Assembly: GCF_029633965.1 (NCBI RefSeq)
Contig: NZ_CP091277.1
Span: forward strand, 2,353,940-2,417,939
DNA length: 64,000 nt
Source of the DNA: Methanogenium sp. S4BF
GTDB lineage: Archaea; Halobacteriota; Methanomicrobia; Methanomicrobiales; Methanomicrobiaceae
Direction of reading: 5' to 3'
Positions 55,514-64,000 of the stretch are shown here, piece after piece (within the stretch, counting starts at the first letter, position 1; every line of letters begins with the position of its first letter). Made by a program: the position numbers and the translations under genes. The notes under the pieces were generated by a model that worked only from the letters and a program-made list of their open reading frames with translations, did no database searches and was not told the DNA's origin.

Positions 55514-56842
55514 ATGAATGGAGGGGAGCGACTGAGGAGATCCATTGACTCATATTTCGGCATTCAGGAGGCGGGAAGCACTATCCGCCGGGAATGCATG
55601 GCAGGGTGTATCACCTTCATCGCGATGGCCTATATCATCATTGTCAATCCCTCCATTCTGAAGGATGCCGGCATGCCCTTTGGTGCGGCCATGGCGGCAA
55701 CCATTCTCACCGCTTTCTTTGGGACCCTTGTCATGGGGATTTATGCAAACCGTCCGTTTGGGGTAGCGCCGTATATGGGTGAGAACGCATTTGTCGCCTA
55801 TACAGTATGCGGAGTGCTGGGATACTCCTGGCAGACTGCATTGGGGGCCATATTCGTTTCCGGTGTTCTTTTTACCCTCCTGACGGTAACAAAGTGGCGG
55901 GTTGTGTTTACCGGGGCTGTCTCGGTCTCTATGAAGAATGCAATTGCGGCAGGTATTGGCCTTTTTATCACATTTGTTGGTCTAATCCAGAGCGGCATCA
56001 TAACGACCGGCGTGGAAGGCGAACCACTGATGATTGGAGACCTGCAGGATCCTGCACTGATCGTTGCCGTAGCAGGGTTTCTCCTGATTGGCGTCCTTAT
56101 GGTTCGGAAGGTGCATGGAGCTCTTTTGATAGGAATCATTGTAACTGCCCTGCTTGCATTTATCTCCGGTGTTGCACCCCCTCCTGAGGCTGTTGTGTCA
56201 TTGCCTCCGTCTGTTGCAGAGACATTTCTCCAGCTGGATATCGCAGGGGTCTTTACCTGGGGTATGTTTGCCGTGGTGCTCTCTGTCTTTACCATGGACC
56301 TTCTGGATACGATGGGAACGCTTATTGGTGTGTCCGCACGTGCCGGTTTTCTTGATGAAAACGGGAACCTTCCGCACGCAGAGAAACCCTTTCTGGCTGA
56401 TGCGCTCGCAACCACGGTGGGGGCTCTCCTCGGGACGACAACCACCGGTGCATATGTGGAGTCTGTAACCGGAATTGAAGCAGGAGGGCGGACCGGACTG
56501 ACGGCTGTGGTTGTGTCTCTTTTGTTTCTCGCAGGACTCTTCTTTTATCCCCTCTTTATTGCCGTTCCTCCACAGGCAACCGGAGCTGCTATGGTCTTTA
56601 TCGGACTGATTCTCATGACATCAGTAGGAAATATCCGGTTCGATGATTACACTGAGTCCGTCCCTGCATTCATTGTTATCACGATGATGGCCTTCACCTA
56701 CAATATCGGGGTTGGTCTCTGTGCAGGATTTGTCCTCTTCCCTTTTTTTAAAGTCATATCCGGGAGATTTCGTGATGTGTCACCTGCAGGGTGGCTCCTC
56801 TGTGGGTTGTGCCTGCTCTTCTTTGTCTTTTATCCGTACTGA
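55514..56842 (+). CDS. Purine (hypoxanthine/guanine) permease, AzgA-like NCS2 family
   Basis: 442 residues, about 12-14 membrane segments. Family motifs: AGCITFIAMAYIIIVNPSIL near the start, GVAPYMGENAFVAY, SVFTMDLLDTMGTLIGV and GTTTTGAYVESVTGIEAGGRTGL. These are of the AzgA/PbuG group, so adenine, guanine or hypoxanthine uptake is the best guess. Single gene after a long untranslated region. Confidence 0.9.
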   Translation: MNGGERLRRSIDSYFGIQEAGSTIRRECMAGCITFIAMAYIIIVNPSILKDAGMPFGAAMAATILTAFFGTLVMGIYANRPFGVAPYMGENAFVAYTVCGVLGYSWQTALGAIFVSGVLFTLLTVTKWRVVFTGAVSVSMKNAIAAGIGLFITFVGLIQSGIITTGVEGEPLMIGDLQDPALIVAVAGFLLIGVLMVRKVHGALLIGIIVTALLAFISGVAPPPEAVVSLPPSVAETFLQLDIAGVFTWGMFAVVLSVFTMDLLDTMGTLIGVSARAGFLDENGNLPHAEKPFLADALATTVGALLGTTTTGAYVESVTGIEAGGRTGLTAVVVSLLFLAGLFFYPLFIAVPPQATGAAMVFIGLILMTSVGNIRFDDYTESVPAFIVITMMAFTYNIGVGLCAGFVLFPFFKVISGRFRDVSPAGWLLCGLCLLFFVFYPY

Positions 56843-57220
56843 AGGGACACCGGATTCCGGTGCTTCTGTCGAACTGGCGTTGCCCACATAGAAAAACAAC
56901 TTTGCCCGTATGGATTTTAAATGCCGGTCCGTGATATGCTGGTTTGAGAAGGTTCTGATTCTTCAGCCCTCCTCATCGGTGAGCATGAATCATAAAAATG
57001 CGTGAGATGGTCCTGGTATTTCGTTGTTACTGATGTCTGCTCTCGACCGGTGATAAATCATCATATTATACCCTTGTCGTGGGATTCTGGTGTCAGGAGG
57101 TCTCTGGCCGAGATGGATATCCTTGTGGCAGTGGTGCAGGAAGTCTTTTTGTGTATCAGGTAAAGAAGGATTTTTTCTTCTGTTTTCCTCTCTTTTTCTC
57201 ATGTACACAATTGTGTCACT
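56843..57220. other. Intergenic region between permease and cache lipoprotein
   Basis: About 380 bases between convergent genes; only short frames without features. Nothing recognised. Confidence 0.4.
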
Positions 57221-58123
57221 TCAGCGTTCAGAATCTCCTGTTTTCCGGATGATAATGAGTCGCCACTCCGTTCCATGCATCCCGATGGTGGTCCAGTAGG
57301 CTTCTTTCTGCACGACTCTTCCAAAGCCGGTGTCATAGAATGCATACGTGTCATAGCCTGACCAGTTGCCGGCATAGTGGCGTGCAAAGTCGGGTATTTC
57401 CGGGAATCCCTCATAGAGAGATTCATTAAAGGTCTCTTTCCCTATTTCCTCCGGGTCTGCATCATAGAGAACCCGTCCGTTTGTCTGGGCTGCCATGATG
57501 GTATATGGGGTGCCTTCCACGGCAGGCTCTGCATACCGGCCGATGATTTCATCCGGTGCAAATGAGAGGCTTACAAGCCCTGTCAGGCAGTCATTGCCGG
57601 TGAACACCGGGTATTCGATGACAGAGGCATAGCCGCCCTGTTCGAGAGGTATAATGTCACTCATCAGTGCCTGTCTGGTGGCAAAGAGCTGCCGAATAAC
57701 TGTCTGGTTGCCCAGATTCTTTCCGATGATTGTACTGGTCTCTGTTGCCGGCAGTCCTGAGAGGACGGTGCCGTCCCTCCCAACGATGACCACGGTTTTG
57801 CCGGAGGGGTCGGCATAGAGGAGTGTTGTCAGGGGAACGTAATTGCAGGCACATGTGGCGTCAAGCCCCATATCTGAGAGTTCCGTGGCTGTCTCTGCCG
57901 CTGTTTTGTCAAGTGCGGACAGCCGGGTATTGATATCACCCTGGAGTGTACCGAGGATCTGCAGCATTTCTGCATGTGCTGCGGCATCATCGTTCCCGGA
58001 GGGTGGTGACTGCGGTGACGGCACTGACTGGAGGCACCCTGCGGTAAGGACAATTGATGAAATGAGAAGTGCGATGATACATGCACGAAGAAACGGGGTA
58101 CTGCATCCGTGGTCTGCTTTCAC
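57221..58123 (-). CDS. Cache-domain sensor lipoprotein
   Basis: 300 residues. Signal peptide with lipobox LTAGC (Cys about 29), a Pro/Ser linker, a helix (about 45-85), then a dCache-like ligand-binding domain (LYADPSGKTVVIVGRDGTVLSGLPATETSTIIGKNL ... GTPYTIMAAQTNGRVLYDADPEEIGKETFN). Cache domains bind small organic ligands outside the cell. As there is no cytoplasmic domain, it must pass its signal to another protein or act as a binding protein. Confidence 0.8.
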   Translation of the reverse strand: MKADHGCSTPFLRACIIALLISSIVLTAGCLQSVPSPQSPPSGNDDAAAHAEMLQILGTLQGDINTRLSALDKTAAETATELSDMGLDATCACNYVPLTTLLYADPSGKTVVIVGRDGTVLSGLPATETSTIIGKNLGNQTVIRQLFATRQALMSDIIPLEQGGYASVIEYPVFTGNDCLTGLVSLSFAPDEIIGRYAEPAVEGTPYTIMAAQTNGRVLYDADPEEIGKETFNESLYEGFPEIPDFARHYAGNWSGYDTYAFYDTGFGRVVQKEAYWTTIGMHGTEWRLIIIRKTGDSER

Positions 58124-58251
58124 CCAGAAATATTTGAAAAAAAGTGATTTATTCCTTTTGCCGGTTTGTCACCGGAAATCCCATAGACGTCCTGTTTATA
58201 CCCTGCACAAATCAGCATATTCATCTCTTCGGCGGGAAAAGCCTGTAGTAT

Positions 58252-58461
58252 ATGGCATCCCCCCTTCTCGCATTGATATTTTCGTTCTTTATTCCCGGTC
58301 TGGGACAGTTTTATACCGGACAGTTTCTGAAAGCAATTCTGCTCTTTGTTGCAGCAGGTATCCTGGCATTCTTCTGGTTCACGCTTATTGCAATCCCGCT
58401 GTATGTCGTCGTATGGATCTATTCCATGTATGATGCCTACACGGAAGCACAGCACGTCTGA
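58252..58461 (+). CDS. Small TM2-like membrane protein
   Basis: 69 residues, two or three hydrophobic segments with FFIPGLGQFYTGQFLKAILLF, the TM2/DUF5683-like turn, and WIYSMYDAYTEAQ at the end. A common small archaeal membrane protein of unknown function. Confidence 0.75.
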   Translation: MASPLLALIFSFFIPGLGQFYTGQFLKAILLFVAAGILAFFWFTLIAIPLYVVVWIYSMYDAYTEAQHV

Positions 58462-58524
58462 GAGAAACAGTTTCCTGCGCCTGCCATGCAATCAGGAAAC
58501 ACGGAAATGCTGTGTCTTTGATGC

Positions 58525-59181
58525 TTATGGGAGGGGGACAGAAGGCTCTTCTCTCCCTGCGCCTGTAACTACCTCCCTGTTCTCCTGCCTGAGGCATTTA
58601 CGTATCATCTCCTTCAGGCGGTACAGGGTCTGTGTCTCTGCAAAATCCCTGCCTTCCCAGCGGATGATCCCGTTTTTGTCGATGAGATAGAGGTATGCCG
58701 ATGACTGATCGGTGATCTCAAGCGGGCGGGTGAGTTCGGATGCAGTGCTGTAGATGGTCATCACATAGTCATGGTCTGCTTTCGGAATGCCTGAACGCAT
58801 CCCTCCGTCAATGATTCTTCGCATCGGCCGCCAGATAGCTGAGCTGATGACGGGAATCTCATAGACTGCAATTGATTCTGAACCACGAAACTCCTTTTTT
58901 AAAGGAATGATCCATGAATCGATCATGTCCTGTGCTTCACGGACAAATGCCACGACAATAAGTGCGGGTGCCCCCCTTGCTGCGTCAGGGAGCGTTTTTC
59001 TCTTCCCGGAGAGTGTTTCAGCAGTTATCTCCGGGAACCGGAAACCGGTCACCATGGGGGTTGAATAGATTTCCTGTGAGATGAACCTATCGGGGGGTAG
59101 TCTGTCATGGTGACAGCCGCAGGGAAACAATTCTTCTGTCTCTGTCACGTTCCCCATCCGTGCATCCATCTGAAGGGACAC
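58525..59181 (-). CDS. Thioredoxin-fold protein resembling ATP10
   Basis: 218 residues. After an unusual N-terminus containing CGCHHD (about 21-26), the core ALIVVAFVREAQDMIDSWIIPLKKEF ... YLYLIDKNGIIRWEGRDFA follows the peroxiredoxin-like pattern of ATP10-type proteins, without a CxxC active site. Function uncertain. ATG 59157 (MGNVTETEELF) is an alternative start. Upstream of it on the same strand lies the bcp gene. Confidence 0.55.
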   Translation of the reverse strand: MSLQMDARMGNVTETEELFPCGCHHDRLPPDRFISQEIYSTPMVTGFRFPEITAETLSGKRKTLPDAARGAPALIVVAFVREAQDMIDSWIIPLKKEFRGSESIAVYEIPVISSAIWRPMRRIIDGGMRSGIPKADHDYVMTIYSTASELTRPLEITDQSSAYLYLIDKNGIIRWEGRDFAETQTLYRLKEMIRKCLRQENREVVTGAGREEPSVPLP

Positions 59182-59300
59182 ATGTACTTGTCATGACAGT
59201 ATTTTTGCATCTGTGGGGAATGCAATCCTTAATCTCTTCTCTTCTGATCCCTTTTTTCTCTGTGACTGGGCAAAGAAAAGCAGATACAGGATCAAATTCC

Positions 59301-59783
59301 TCATCCGGATGAAGCCTGCAGTTCTTCCAGCCGTTTTTTTACGGCCGCCACATGGCCCGTCACCCGTACATGCGGCCAGACTTCCCGGATGATGCCATCC
59401 GGACCGATGATATAGGTAGTCCTGACAATACCCAGTATTTCACGTCCGAGGATTTTTTTGGGCTGCCATGCTCCGTATTTTTCTATGACTGTGTGTGATT
59501 CATCGGAGAGGAGGATAATCTTCAGACCATGCGTGCCGGCGAATTTTGCATGACTTTTGCATGAATCGGCACTTATTCCAATGATTTCCGCGTTAATCCG
59601 GGAGAATTCTTCGAGCTCTTCATTGAAGCCTTTTGCCTCGGTTGTGCATCCGGGGGTATTATCCTTTGGATAGAAATAGAGAATAATCCATTTTCCGGCA
59701 AATGTGGTCAGGCAGATTTCGGTATTGTCTTTGTCCGGAAGACAGAATGCGGGTGCCGGGGTTCCGGCGTTATGTACTGCCAT
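59301..59783 (-). CDS. bcp: Thiol peroxidase, Bcp/PrxQ type
   Basis: 160 residues. Peroxidatic cysteine in PKDNTPGCTTEAKGF. A second Cys in ISADSCKSHAKF may act as resolving residue, since the usual one five residues after the first is Thr/Glu here. Reduces hydroperoxides in the cytosol. Normal length for Bcp. Confidence 0.92.
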   Translation of the reverse strand: MAVHNAGTPAPAFCLPDKDNTEICLTTFAGKWIILYFYPKDNTPGCTTEAKGFNEELEEFSRINAEIIGISADSCKSHAKFAGTHGLKIILLSDESHTVIEKYGAWQPKKILGREILGIVRTTYIIGPDGIIREVWPHVRVTGHVAAVKKRLEELQASSG

Positions 59784-59814
59784 GATGATTCACAAATGGA
59801 TTACCCTACGTGAT

Positions 59815-59826
59815 ACTATATATAGA
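59815..59826 (-). promoter_or_regulatory. TATA box of the bcp gene
   Basis: CTATATATAGTA on the minus strand, centred about 37 bases before the bcp ATG at 59783, giving a leader of about 10 bases. The remaining AT-rich 260 bases up to the next gene hold no supported ORF. Confidence 0.55.
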
Positions 59827-60086
59827 TGGTTCTCTGTTCTCAATTGTTCTTGTCATTTTTTCAATTCTGCATGACGGATCCTGATACATATTGTATGGAG
59901 AGAATTGTGGAATTCTGTTTTTTTAACCCATTTTATCCTTTTGCTGCCGGATGTCTGCGGCATACATTCTATACATTATCACAGAATAAATCATATGAAT
60001 ATTTTATATGTAAAATTATGTATGACTAATTCCGCAACACTTTTTTAGTTATGCTACGAAATATGAAATTAGTGTGACTTGATCGT

Positions 60087-61226
60087 ATGAAATATAATGG
60101 AATATTTATTGCCGCTGTATGCGGCCTGCTTCTCGCTGTGGCACTCTGTGCAGGGTGCACCAGCACCTCGTCATCCGCAGCCATACCTGCCGGAGATGAA
60201 GCCGCATCCGGTGAGACGATGACCATCACAGACGGGATGGGCAGAAGTGTAACCGTCCCCGCGTACCCTGAGCGGGTTGTCTGTTCCGGCTCCGGCTGTC
60301 TGCGTTATCTGACCTATCTGCAGGCAGAGGACCGGGCTGTCGGGGTGGATGATATGGAGATAAAAGAGAACATCTTTGATGCACGGCCGTATGCCATTGC
60401 AAACCCACAGTTCTCCTCCCTGCCGATGATCGGTGAATTCCGCGGAAATGACGACCCCGAAAAGATTGTCGCCTGCAATCCGCAGGTGATCTTCAAGACC
60501 CAGTGCATTGAGGCATCCGAGGCTGATGAGCTGCAGGAGAAGACCGGCATTCCGGTGATTGCCCTGCAGTATGGCGATCTGGGGGCCAAACGGGCTGATC
60601 TGGACCAGTCACTCCGGACGATGGGCACCATCATGGGCACAGAAGACCGTGCTGAAGCCGTGGTCACCTACCTTGACAGCCTCACGGCAGACCTGAACGC
60701 ACGGACTGGGGGCATTGCAGACGGGGACCGCCCGACCGTCTTTGTCGGCGGCATCGCCTACCGCGGCCCGCATGGCTTCCAGTCAACCGAGCCTGCCTAT
60801 CCGCCGTTCACGTTTGTCAATGCCCGTATGCTCTCTGAAGGGCCTGATACCGCACATGCTGATATCGCACAGGAGAAGATCATCGCCTTTGACCCTGAGG
60901 TCATCTTTGTTGACCTTTCCACTCTCCAGACCGCACCCTCAGCCGTCGATGAACTGAGAGACGACCCGTCATACGCCGCGATGACTGCCGTGCAGGCAGG
61001 CGAGGTGTACGGTGTGCTGCCGTATAACTGGTATTCCATTAACCATGGTTCAGTGATGGCCGACGCCTACTTCATCGGCACCGTGCTCTACCCGGATGCA
61101 TTCTCAGACGTTGACCCGGCAGAGAAAGCAGATGAGATATACGCATTCCTTGTGGGAGAACCGGTCTTTGATGAGATGGACAGTCTTTTCGACAGAAAGG
61201 CATTCAAACGGATCAGCATGGAATGA
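60087..61226 (+). CDS. ABC transporter substrate-binding lipoprotein (iron/cobalamin type)
   Basis: 379 residues. Signal peptide with lipobox LCAGC (Cys about 24), a Thr/Ser-rich linker, then a BtuF/FepB-like fold (TDGMGRSVTVPAYPERVVCSGSGCLRYLTYL, VGVDDMEIKEN, CNPQVIFKT). Captures a metal chelate or corrinoid outside the membrane. Heads an operon with permease and ATPase; an oligo-T run after its stop may reduce read-through so that binding protein is made in excess. Confidence 0.88.
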   Translation: MKYNGIFIAAVCGLLLAVALCAGCTSTSSSAAIPAGDEAASGETMTITDGMGRSVTVPAYPERVVCSGSGCLRYLTYLQAEDRAVGVDDMEIKENIFDARPYAIANPQFSSLPMIGEFRGNDDPEKIVACNPQVIFKTQCIEASEADELQEKTGIPVIALQYGDLGAKRADLDQSLRTMGTIMGTEDRAEAVVTYLDSLTADLNARTGGIADGDRPTVFVGGIAYRGPHGFQSTEPAYPPFTFVNARMLSEGPDTAHADIAQEKIIAFDPEVIFVDLSTLQTAPSAVDELRDDPSYAAMTAVQAGEVYGVLPYNWYSINHGSVMADAYFIGTVLYPDAFSDVDPAEKADEIYAFLVGEPVFDEMDSLFDRKAFKRISME

Positions 61227-61236
61227 CCAATACATC

Positions 61237-61243
61237 TTTTTTT
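61237..61243 (+). terminator. T-tract between substrate-binding protein and permease genes
   Basis: Seven T residues 10 bases after the stop of the binding-protein gene. It could act as a partial terminator within the operon. Confidence 0.35.
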
Positions 61244-61313
61244 CTAAAACGGGTGGCAGAGATGACAGGTTTTTTTGTGCAGTTCTTTCCGCCTGCTATC
61301 CGGGGGTGGCCTG

Positions 61314-62384
61314 ATGCATTTTGCTGACGGCAAAATACCGGAAGGCTATATCACATACACCCGCCGGAAGGTGGCGGTTATTGGAGCAGGCGTTCTGGTG
61401 CTTTTGCTGCTGCTTGTGGTCTCCATTGCGGTCGGTGCTGTTGACATTCCCATTCGTTCTGTTGTCGGGACTCTCACCGGAATGGCACCGGATCCGCTCT
61501 ATGACCGGATCATCTGGAATATTCGCCTGCCGCAGGCGCTTGCTGCTATAGTGGCGGGAACCGGCCTTGCGATTGCCGGGGCGGGGATGCAGTCCGTTTT
61601 GAGAAATCCGCTTGGATCACCGTTTACCCTGGGTATCTCCCATGCAGCCGCATTCGGTGCCGCATTCTCAGTCATCATTCTCGGAACCGGCACCATGCGC
61701 AGCAGCGGCGCTGACGCAATTGCACTCAATAACCCATATATCACCACCATCTTTGCCTTTCTCTTCTGCCTTATTGCAACCGGCATCATCATCGCGATAT
61801 CCCGTATCCGGGCTTCATCGCCTGAGGTGATGGTGCTCGCAGGCGTTGCCATCGGTTCGCTTTTTACCGCAGGGACGATGTTTCTGCAGTATTTTGCCGA
61901 TGACGTGCAGCTTGCAGCGGTCGTATTCTGGACGTTCGGTGATGTGGGCCGGGCCGGGTGGAATGAACTGATTGTGATGGCCGTCGTTGTCACAGCAGCA
62001 ATCATCTATTTCGTCCTGAAGCGCTGGGACTACAATGCGATTGATGCCGGTGATGAGACGGCAAAAGGACTGGGTGTAAATGTGGGGCGTGAACGCATTG
62101 TGGGGATGCTTGTAGCCTCGTTTGTCACCGCGGTCATCGTGGCGTTTCTGGGTATTATCGGGTTTGTCGGTCTTGTATGTCCCCATATGGTCCGGCGGTT
62201 AATCGGTGACGATCACCGCTACCTGATCCCCGGGACCTGTGTCTGCGGAGCACTCCTGCTGCTTGCCTCTGACACGGCCGCCCGTCTGATACTCGCCCCC
62301 CATATCCTCCCGGTTGCCATCCTCACTGCATTCATGGGAGCTCCGATCTTTCTGTATCTCATCATCCGGGGGCGGTCACAGTGA
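61314..62384 (+). CDS. ABC transporter permease, FecCD/BtuC family
   Basis: 356 residues from ATG 61314, about ten membrane helices. Family motifs: IIWNIRLPQALAAIVAGTGLAIAGAGMQSVLRNPLGSPFTLGIS and, near the end, FLGIIGFVGLVCPHMVRRLIGDDHR (coupling region). Forms the channel for the substrate delivered by the binding protein. Overlaps the ATPase gene by four bases. Confidence 0.93.
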   Translation: MHFADGKIPEGYITYTRRKVAVIGAGVLVLLLLLVVSIAVGAVDIPIRSVVGTLTGMAPDPLYDRIIWNIRLPQALAAIVAGTGLAIAGAGMQSVLRNPLGSPFTLGISHAAAFGAAFSVIILGTGTMRSSGADAIALNNPYITTIFAFLFCLIATGIIIAISRIRASSPEVMVLAGVAIGSLFTAGTMFLQYFADDVQLAAVVFWTFGDVGRAGWNELIVMAVVVTAAIIYFVLKRWDYNAIDAGDETAKGLGVNVGRERIVGMLVASFVTAVIVAFLGIIGFVGLVCPHMVRRLIGDDHRYLIPGTCVCGALLLLASDTAARLILAPHILPVAILTAFMGAPIFLYLIIRGRSQ

Positions 62385-63181
62385 TTCTTGACATTCATGA
62401 TGTCTCGTTTACCTACCGCAGTTCAGATGTGCTGCATGATGTCTCCTTTTCCGTCCAGCCGGGAGAAGTGGTCTCCATTCTCGGGCCAAACGGGGTAGGG
62501 AAGACCACGCTTCTGCGCTGCATCAATGCGATTCTTGCACCGAAGGCCGGTGCTATCCTTGTGGGCGATGACAACATCCTCTCCCTCTCACGTATGGAGG
62601 TGGCACGACGCATCGGATATGTGGCACAGCAGTGCGAGAAGGCACGTCTGACCGTCTTTGATGCCATTCTCCTGGGTCGGCGCCCGCATATGGGCTGGAA
62701 TGTCTCTGACACCGACCTGAAGATTGTTGAATCTGCAGTCCGGATGCTGGAGCTTGAGAGTCTTGCCCTGCGCTACACTGATGAGATGAGCGGCGGGGAA
62801 CTCCAGAAGGTGAGTATTGCCCGAGCCCTTGTGCAGGAACCACGGCTTCTGCTCCTTGATGAGCCGACAAGCAGTCTGGACCTGAAGAATCAGATCGATA
62901 TCCTCTCCACCATACAGGGGGTCGTGAAGAGCCACCAGGTATCTGCTGTTATGACGATGCATGACCTCAATCTTGCCATCCGGTTCTCGGACCGGTTTAT
63001 CCTCCTGAAGGGCGGCACGATCTACGAGGCCGGGGGCCACGATGTCATCCGGGCTGATGTCATCGAAGAGGTGTATGGGCTGCCGGTCCATGTAGAGACG
63101 GTTGCCGGTCATCCGGTGGTAGTTCCCGCAAACGGACATACGAATCGTTCCGGAATGGACCATACTCACAGCCACACCTGA
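62381..63181 (+). CDS. ABC transporter ATP-binding protein (FecE/BtuD type) with His-rich tail
   Basis: 266 residues, GTG start overlapping the permease stop. Walker A GPNGVGKTT, Q-loop YVAQQ, signature MSGGELQKVSIARAL, Walker B LLLLDEPTSSLDL, H-loop MTMHDLN. The last residues GHTNRSGMDHTHSHT are His-rich, hinting that the transported ligand is metal-containing or that the tail senses metal. Confidence 0.94.
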   Translation: MILDIHDVSFTYRSSDVLHDVSFSVQPGEVVSILGPNGVGKTTLLRCINAILAPKAGAILVGDDNILSLSRMEVARRIGYVAQQCEKARLTVFDAILLGRRPHMGWNVSDTDLKIVESAVRMLELESLALRYTDEMSGGELQKVSIARALVQEPRLLLLDEPTSSLDLKNQIDILSTIQGVVKSHQVSAVMTMHDLNLAIRFSDRFILLKGGTIYEAGGHDVIRADVIEEVYGLPVHVETVAGHPVVVPANGHTNRSGMDHTHSHT

Positions 63182-63231
63182 GATTTGCATTCTCACATGC
63201 TCCACCCCGACAGGGAGTGCATACAATAACC

Positions 63232-63247
63232 TTTTTTACCATTTTTT
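63232..63247 (+). terminator. Double T-tract after the ABC transporter operon
   Basis: Two runs of six T separated by ACCA follow the ATPase gene by about 50 bases and precede the next gene; typical archaeal terminator composition. Confidence 0.45.
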
Positions 63248-63261
63248 GCGCATAGAACAAT

Positions 63262-63975
63262 ATGAAATACACGCTGATCGGAGATAATCTTCAGTTTGTC
63301 ACACTGGAAATCCAGCCTGGCGAGATGGTCTACGCCGAGGCCGGTGCCCTTGTGTACATGAGCGGCAACATCACCATGGATGCAAAGCTTCAGGGCGGGT
63401 TGCTGAAAGGGCTCAAACGTACCCTTGCGGGTGAATCCTTTATGGTGACGCATTTTACCAGTGCAGGCGGTCCGGGTCTGGTCTCGTTCGGCGGCAACTG
63501 CCCGGGAAAGATTGCAGCGCTTGACATTACCGGAAAGGAGTTCATTGCACAGAAGGATGCATTCCTCTGCGCTGAAGAGAGCGTAAAATGGGAGATTGCA
63601 TTCCAGAAGCGCCTTGGCTCCACCTTCTTTGGCGGTGAAGGGTTTATTCTCCAGCATCTCTCGGGTGAGGGCATGGTATTCCTGCATGCAGCAGGCGACC
63701 TTGTGGAGATTGACCTGAAACCGGATCAGGTGTACAAGGTCTCAACAGCCCATGTGGTCGGGTGGGAGCCATCGGTCACCTACGATATCCAGGCGGTCGG
63801 CGGCATTAAGACGGCACTCTTTGGCGGTGAAGGCCTCTTCATGACCACGCTCACCGGACCCGGGAAAGTAATTATTCAGTCAATGACCCTGCCGCAGCTG
63901 GCAAATGCCGTGCTGCCGTTCCTCCCTGCCCAGTCATCCGGAGGCGACAGCGGCGGATTCCAGCTGAAGTTCTGA
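63262..63975 (+). CDS. AIM24/TIGR00266 family protein
   Basis: 237 residues of the AIM24-like beta-sandwich family: LEIQPGEMVYAEAGALVYMSGNI near the start, GLLKGLKRTLAGESF, and the Gly-rich FFGGEGFILQHLSGEGMVFL and LFGGEGLFMTTLTGPGKV. Soluble; widespread in archaea and bacteria without an assigned reaction. Confidence 0.88.
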   Translation: MKYTLIGDNLQFVTLEIQPGEMVYAEAGALVYMSGNITMDAKLQGGLLKGLKRTLAGESFMVTHFTSAGGPGLVSFGGNCPGKIAALDITGKEFIAQKDAFLCAEESVKWEIAFQKRLGSTFFGGEGFILQHLSGEGMVFLHAAGDLVEIDLKPDQVYKVSTAHVVGWEPSVTYDIQAVGGIKTALFGGEGLFMTTLTGPGKVIIQSMTLPQLANAVLPFLPAQSSGGDSGGFQLKF

Positions 63976-63982
63976 TGAGCCT

Positions 63983-64000
63983 ATGACCGAGACAAACAGC
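63983..64000 (+). CDS. Possible start of the next gene, cut by the window edge
   Basis: ATG 63983 lies seven bases after the AIM24 stop and stays open for six codons (MTETNS) to the window end. Too short to identify. Confidence 0.25.

Noticed and set aside
1-64000. tRNA genes, CRISPR arrays, insertion sequences and rRNA
   Set aside because: I looked for T-loop motifs, regularly spaced repeats, transposase-like frames and terminal inverted repeats and saw none that hold up. A covariance-model scan would be decisive.

Overview
The window is archaeal, most likely from a methanogenic euryarchaeon of the Methanomicrobia (probably Methanomicrobiales). That placement is an inference. It rests on a thermosome, aIF1A, deoxyhypusine synthase, TiaS, Trm5, the archaeal HMG-CoA synthase/thiolase/DUF35 operon, CTP-dependent riboflavin kinase with a fused DNA-binding domain (RbkR), archaeal FAD synthase (RibL), DUF2769 and PEGA proteins, and TATA-box promoters with very short leaders. 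No methanogenesis enzyme, rRNA, tRNA, CRISPR array or complete insertion sequence was seen.

Layout. 0-3 kb (minus strand): a partial CbiZ-like protein, a stand-alone NrdD-type zinc/glycyl-radical domain, pyrF overlapping deoxyhypusine synthase, and a short rhodanese. 3.2-8.8 kb (plus): a NuoE/NuoF/NuoG-N-terminus-like flavin/iron-sulfur trio, followed by a four-cluster ferredoxin and a tungsten-type aldehyde ferredoxin oxidoreductase. 8.8-13.3 kb: TiaS, a COG1395-type regulator, the thermosome and a zinc-ribbon protein. 13.3-16 kb: two tandem PEGA-repeat surface proteins. 16.1-18.9 kb: four-subunit pyruvate synthase. 19-21.2 kb: a CheY/CheC/PAS/RecA-fold signalling operon without CheA. 21.4-23 kb: two paralogous coiled-coil membrane proteins of unknown function. 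23-31 kb: mixed housekeeping (TruA, PHP, DHPS-like, UspA, JAMM, RibL, export protein, YgjP-like peptidase, RibB, RbkR), with a short AT-rich patch near 27.6-28.1 kb. 31.4-39 kb: the mevalonate genes (regulator, HMG-CoA synthase, thiolase, DUF35; then HMG-CoA reductase), with a sensor kinase and Trm5 between. 39-44.7 kb: RimI, DUF1015, then a lipoprotein and five pilin-like secreted or membrane proteins in one operon. 44.9-49.5 kb: aIF1A, Pcm, small proteins and a DEAD-box helicase. 49.6-54.7 kb: a four-TM SLATT-like membrane protein, a NapH-like membrane ferredoxin, a BaiN-like flavoprotein and ProC. 55.5-64 kb: a purine permease, a cache lipoprotein, small redox proteins, a metal/cobalamin-type ABC transporter and an AIM24-family protein.

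The most notable items are: the NADH/flavin module beside a tungsten aldehyde oxidoreductase; the five-gene pilin-like operon; the CheA-less CheY/CheC operon; the SLATT-like membrane protein; the free-standing glycyl-radical domain; and two genes that appear to lack an ATG/GTG/TTG start where homology puts it (NuoE-like: ACG; aIF1A: CTG). Family assignments are from reading translated sequence and motifs only; no database search was possible.
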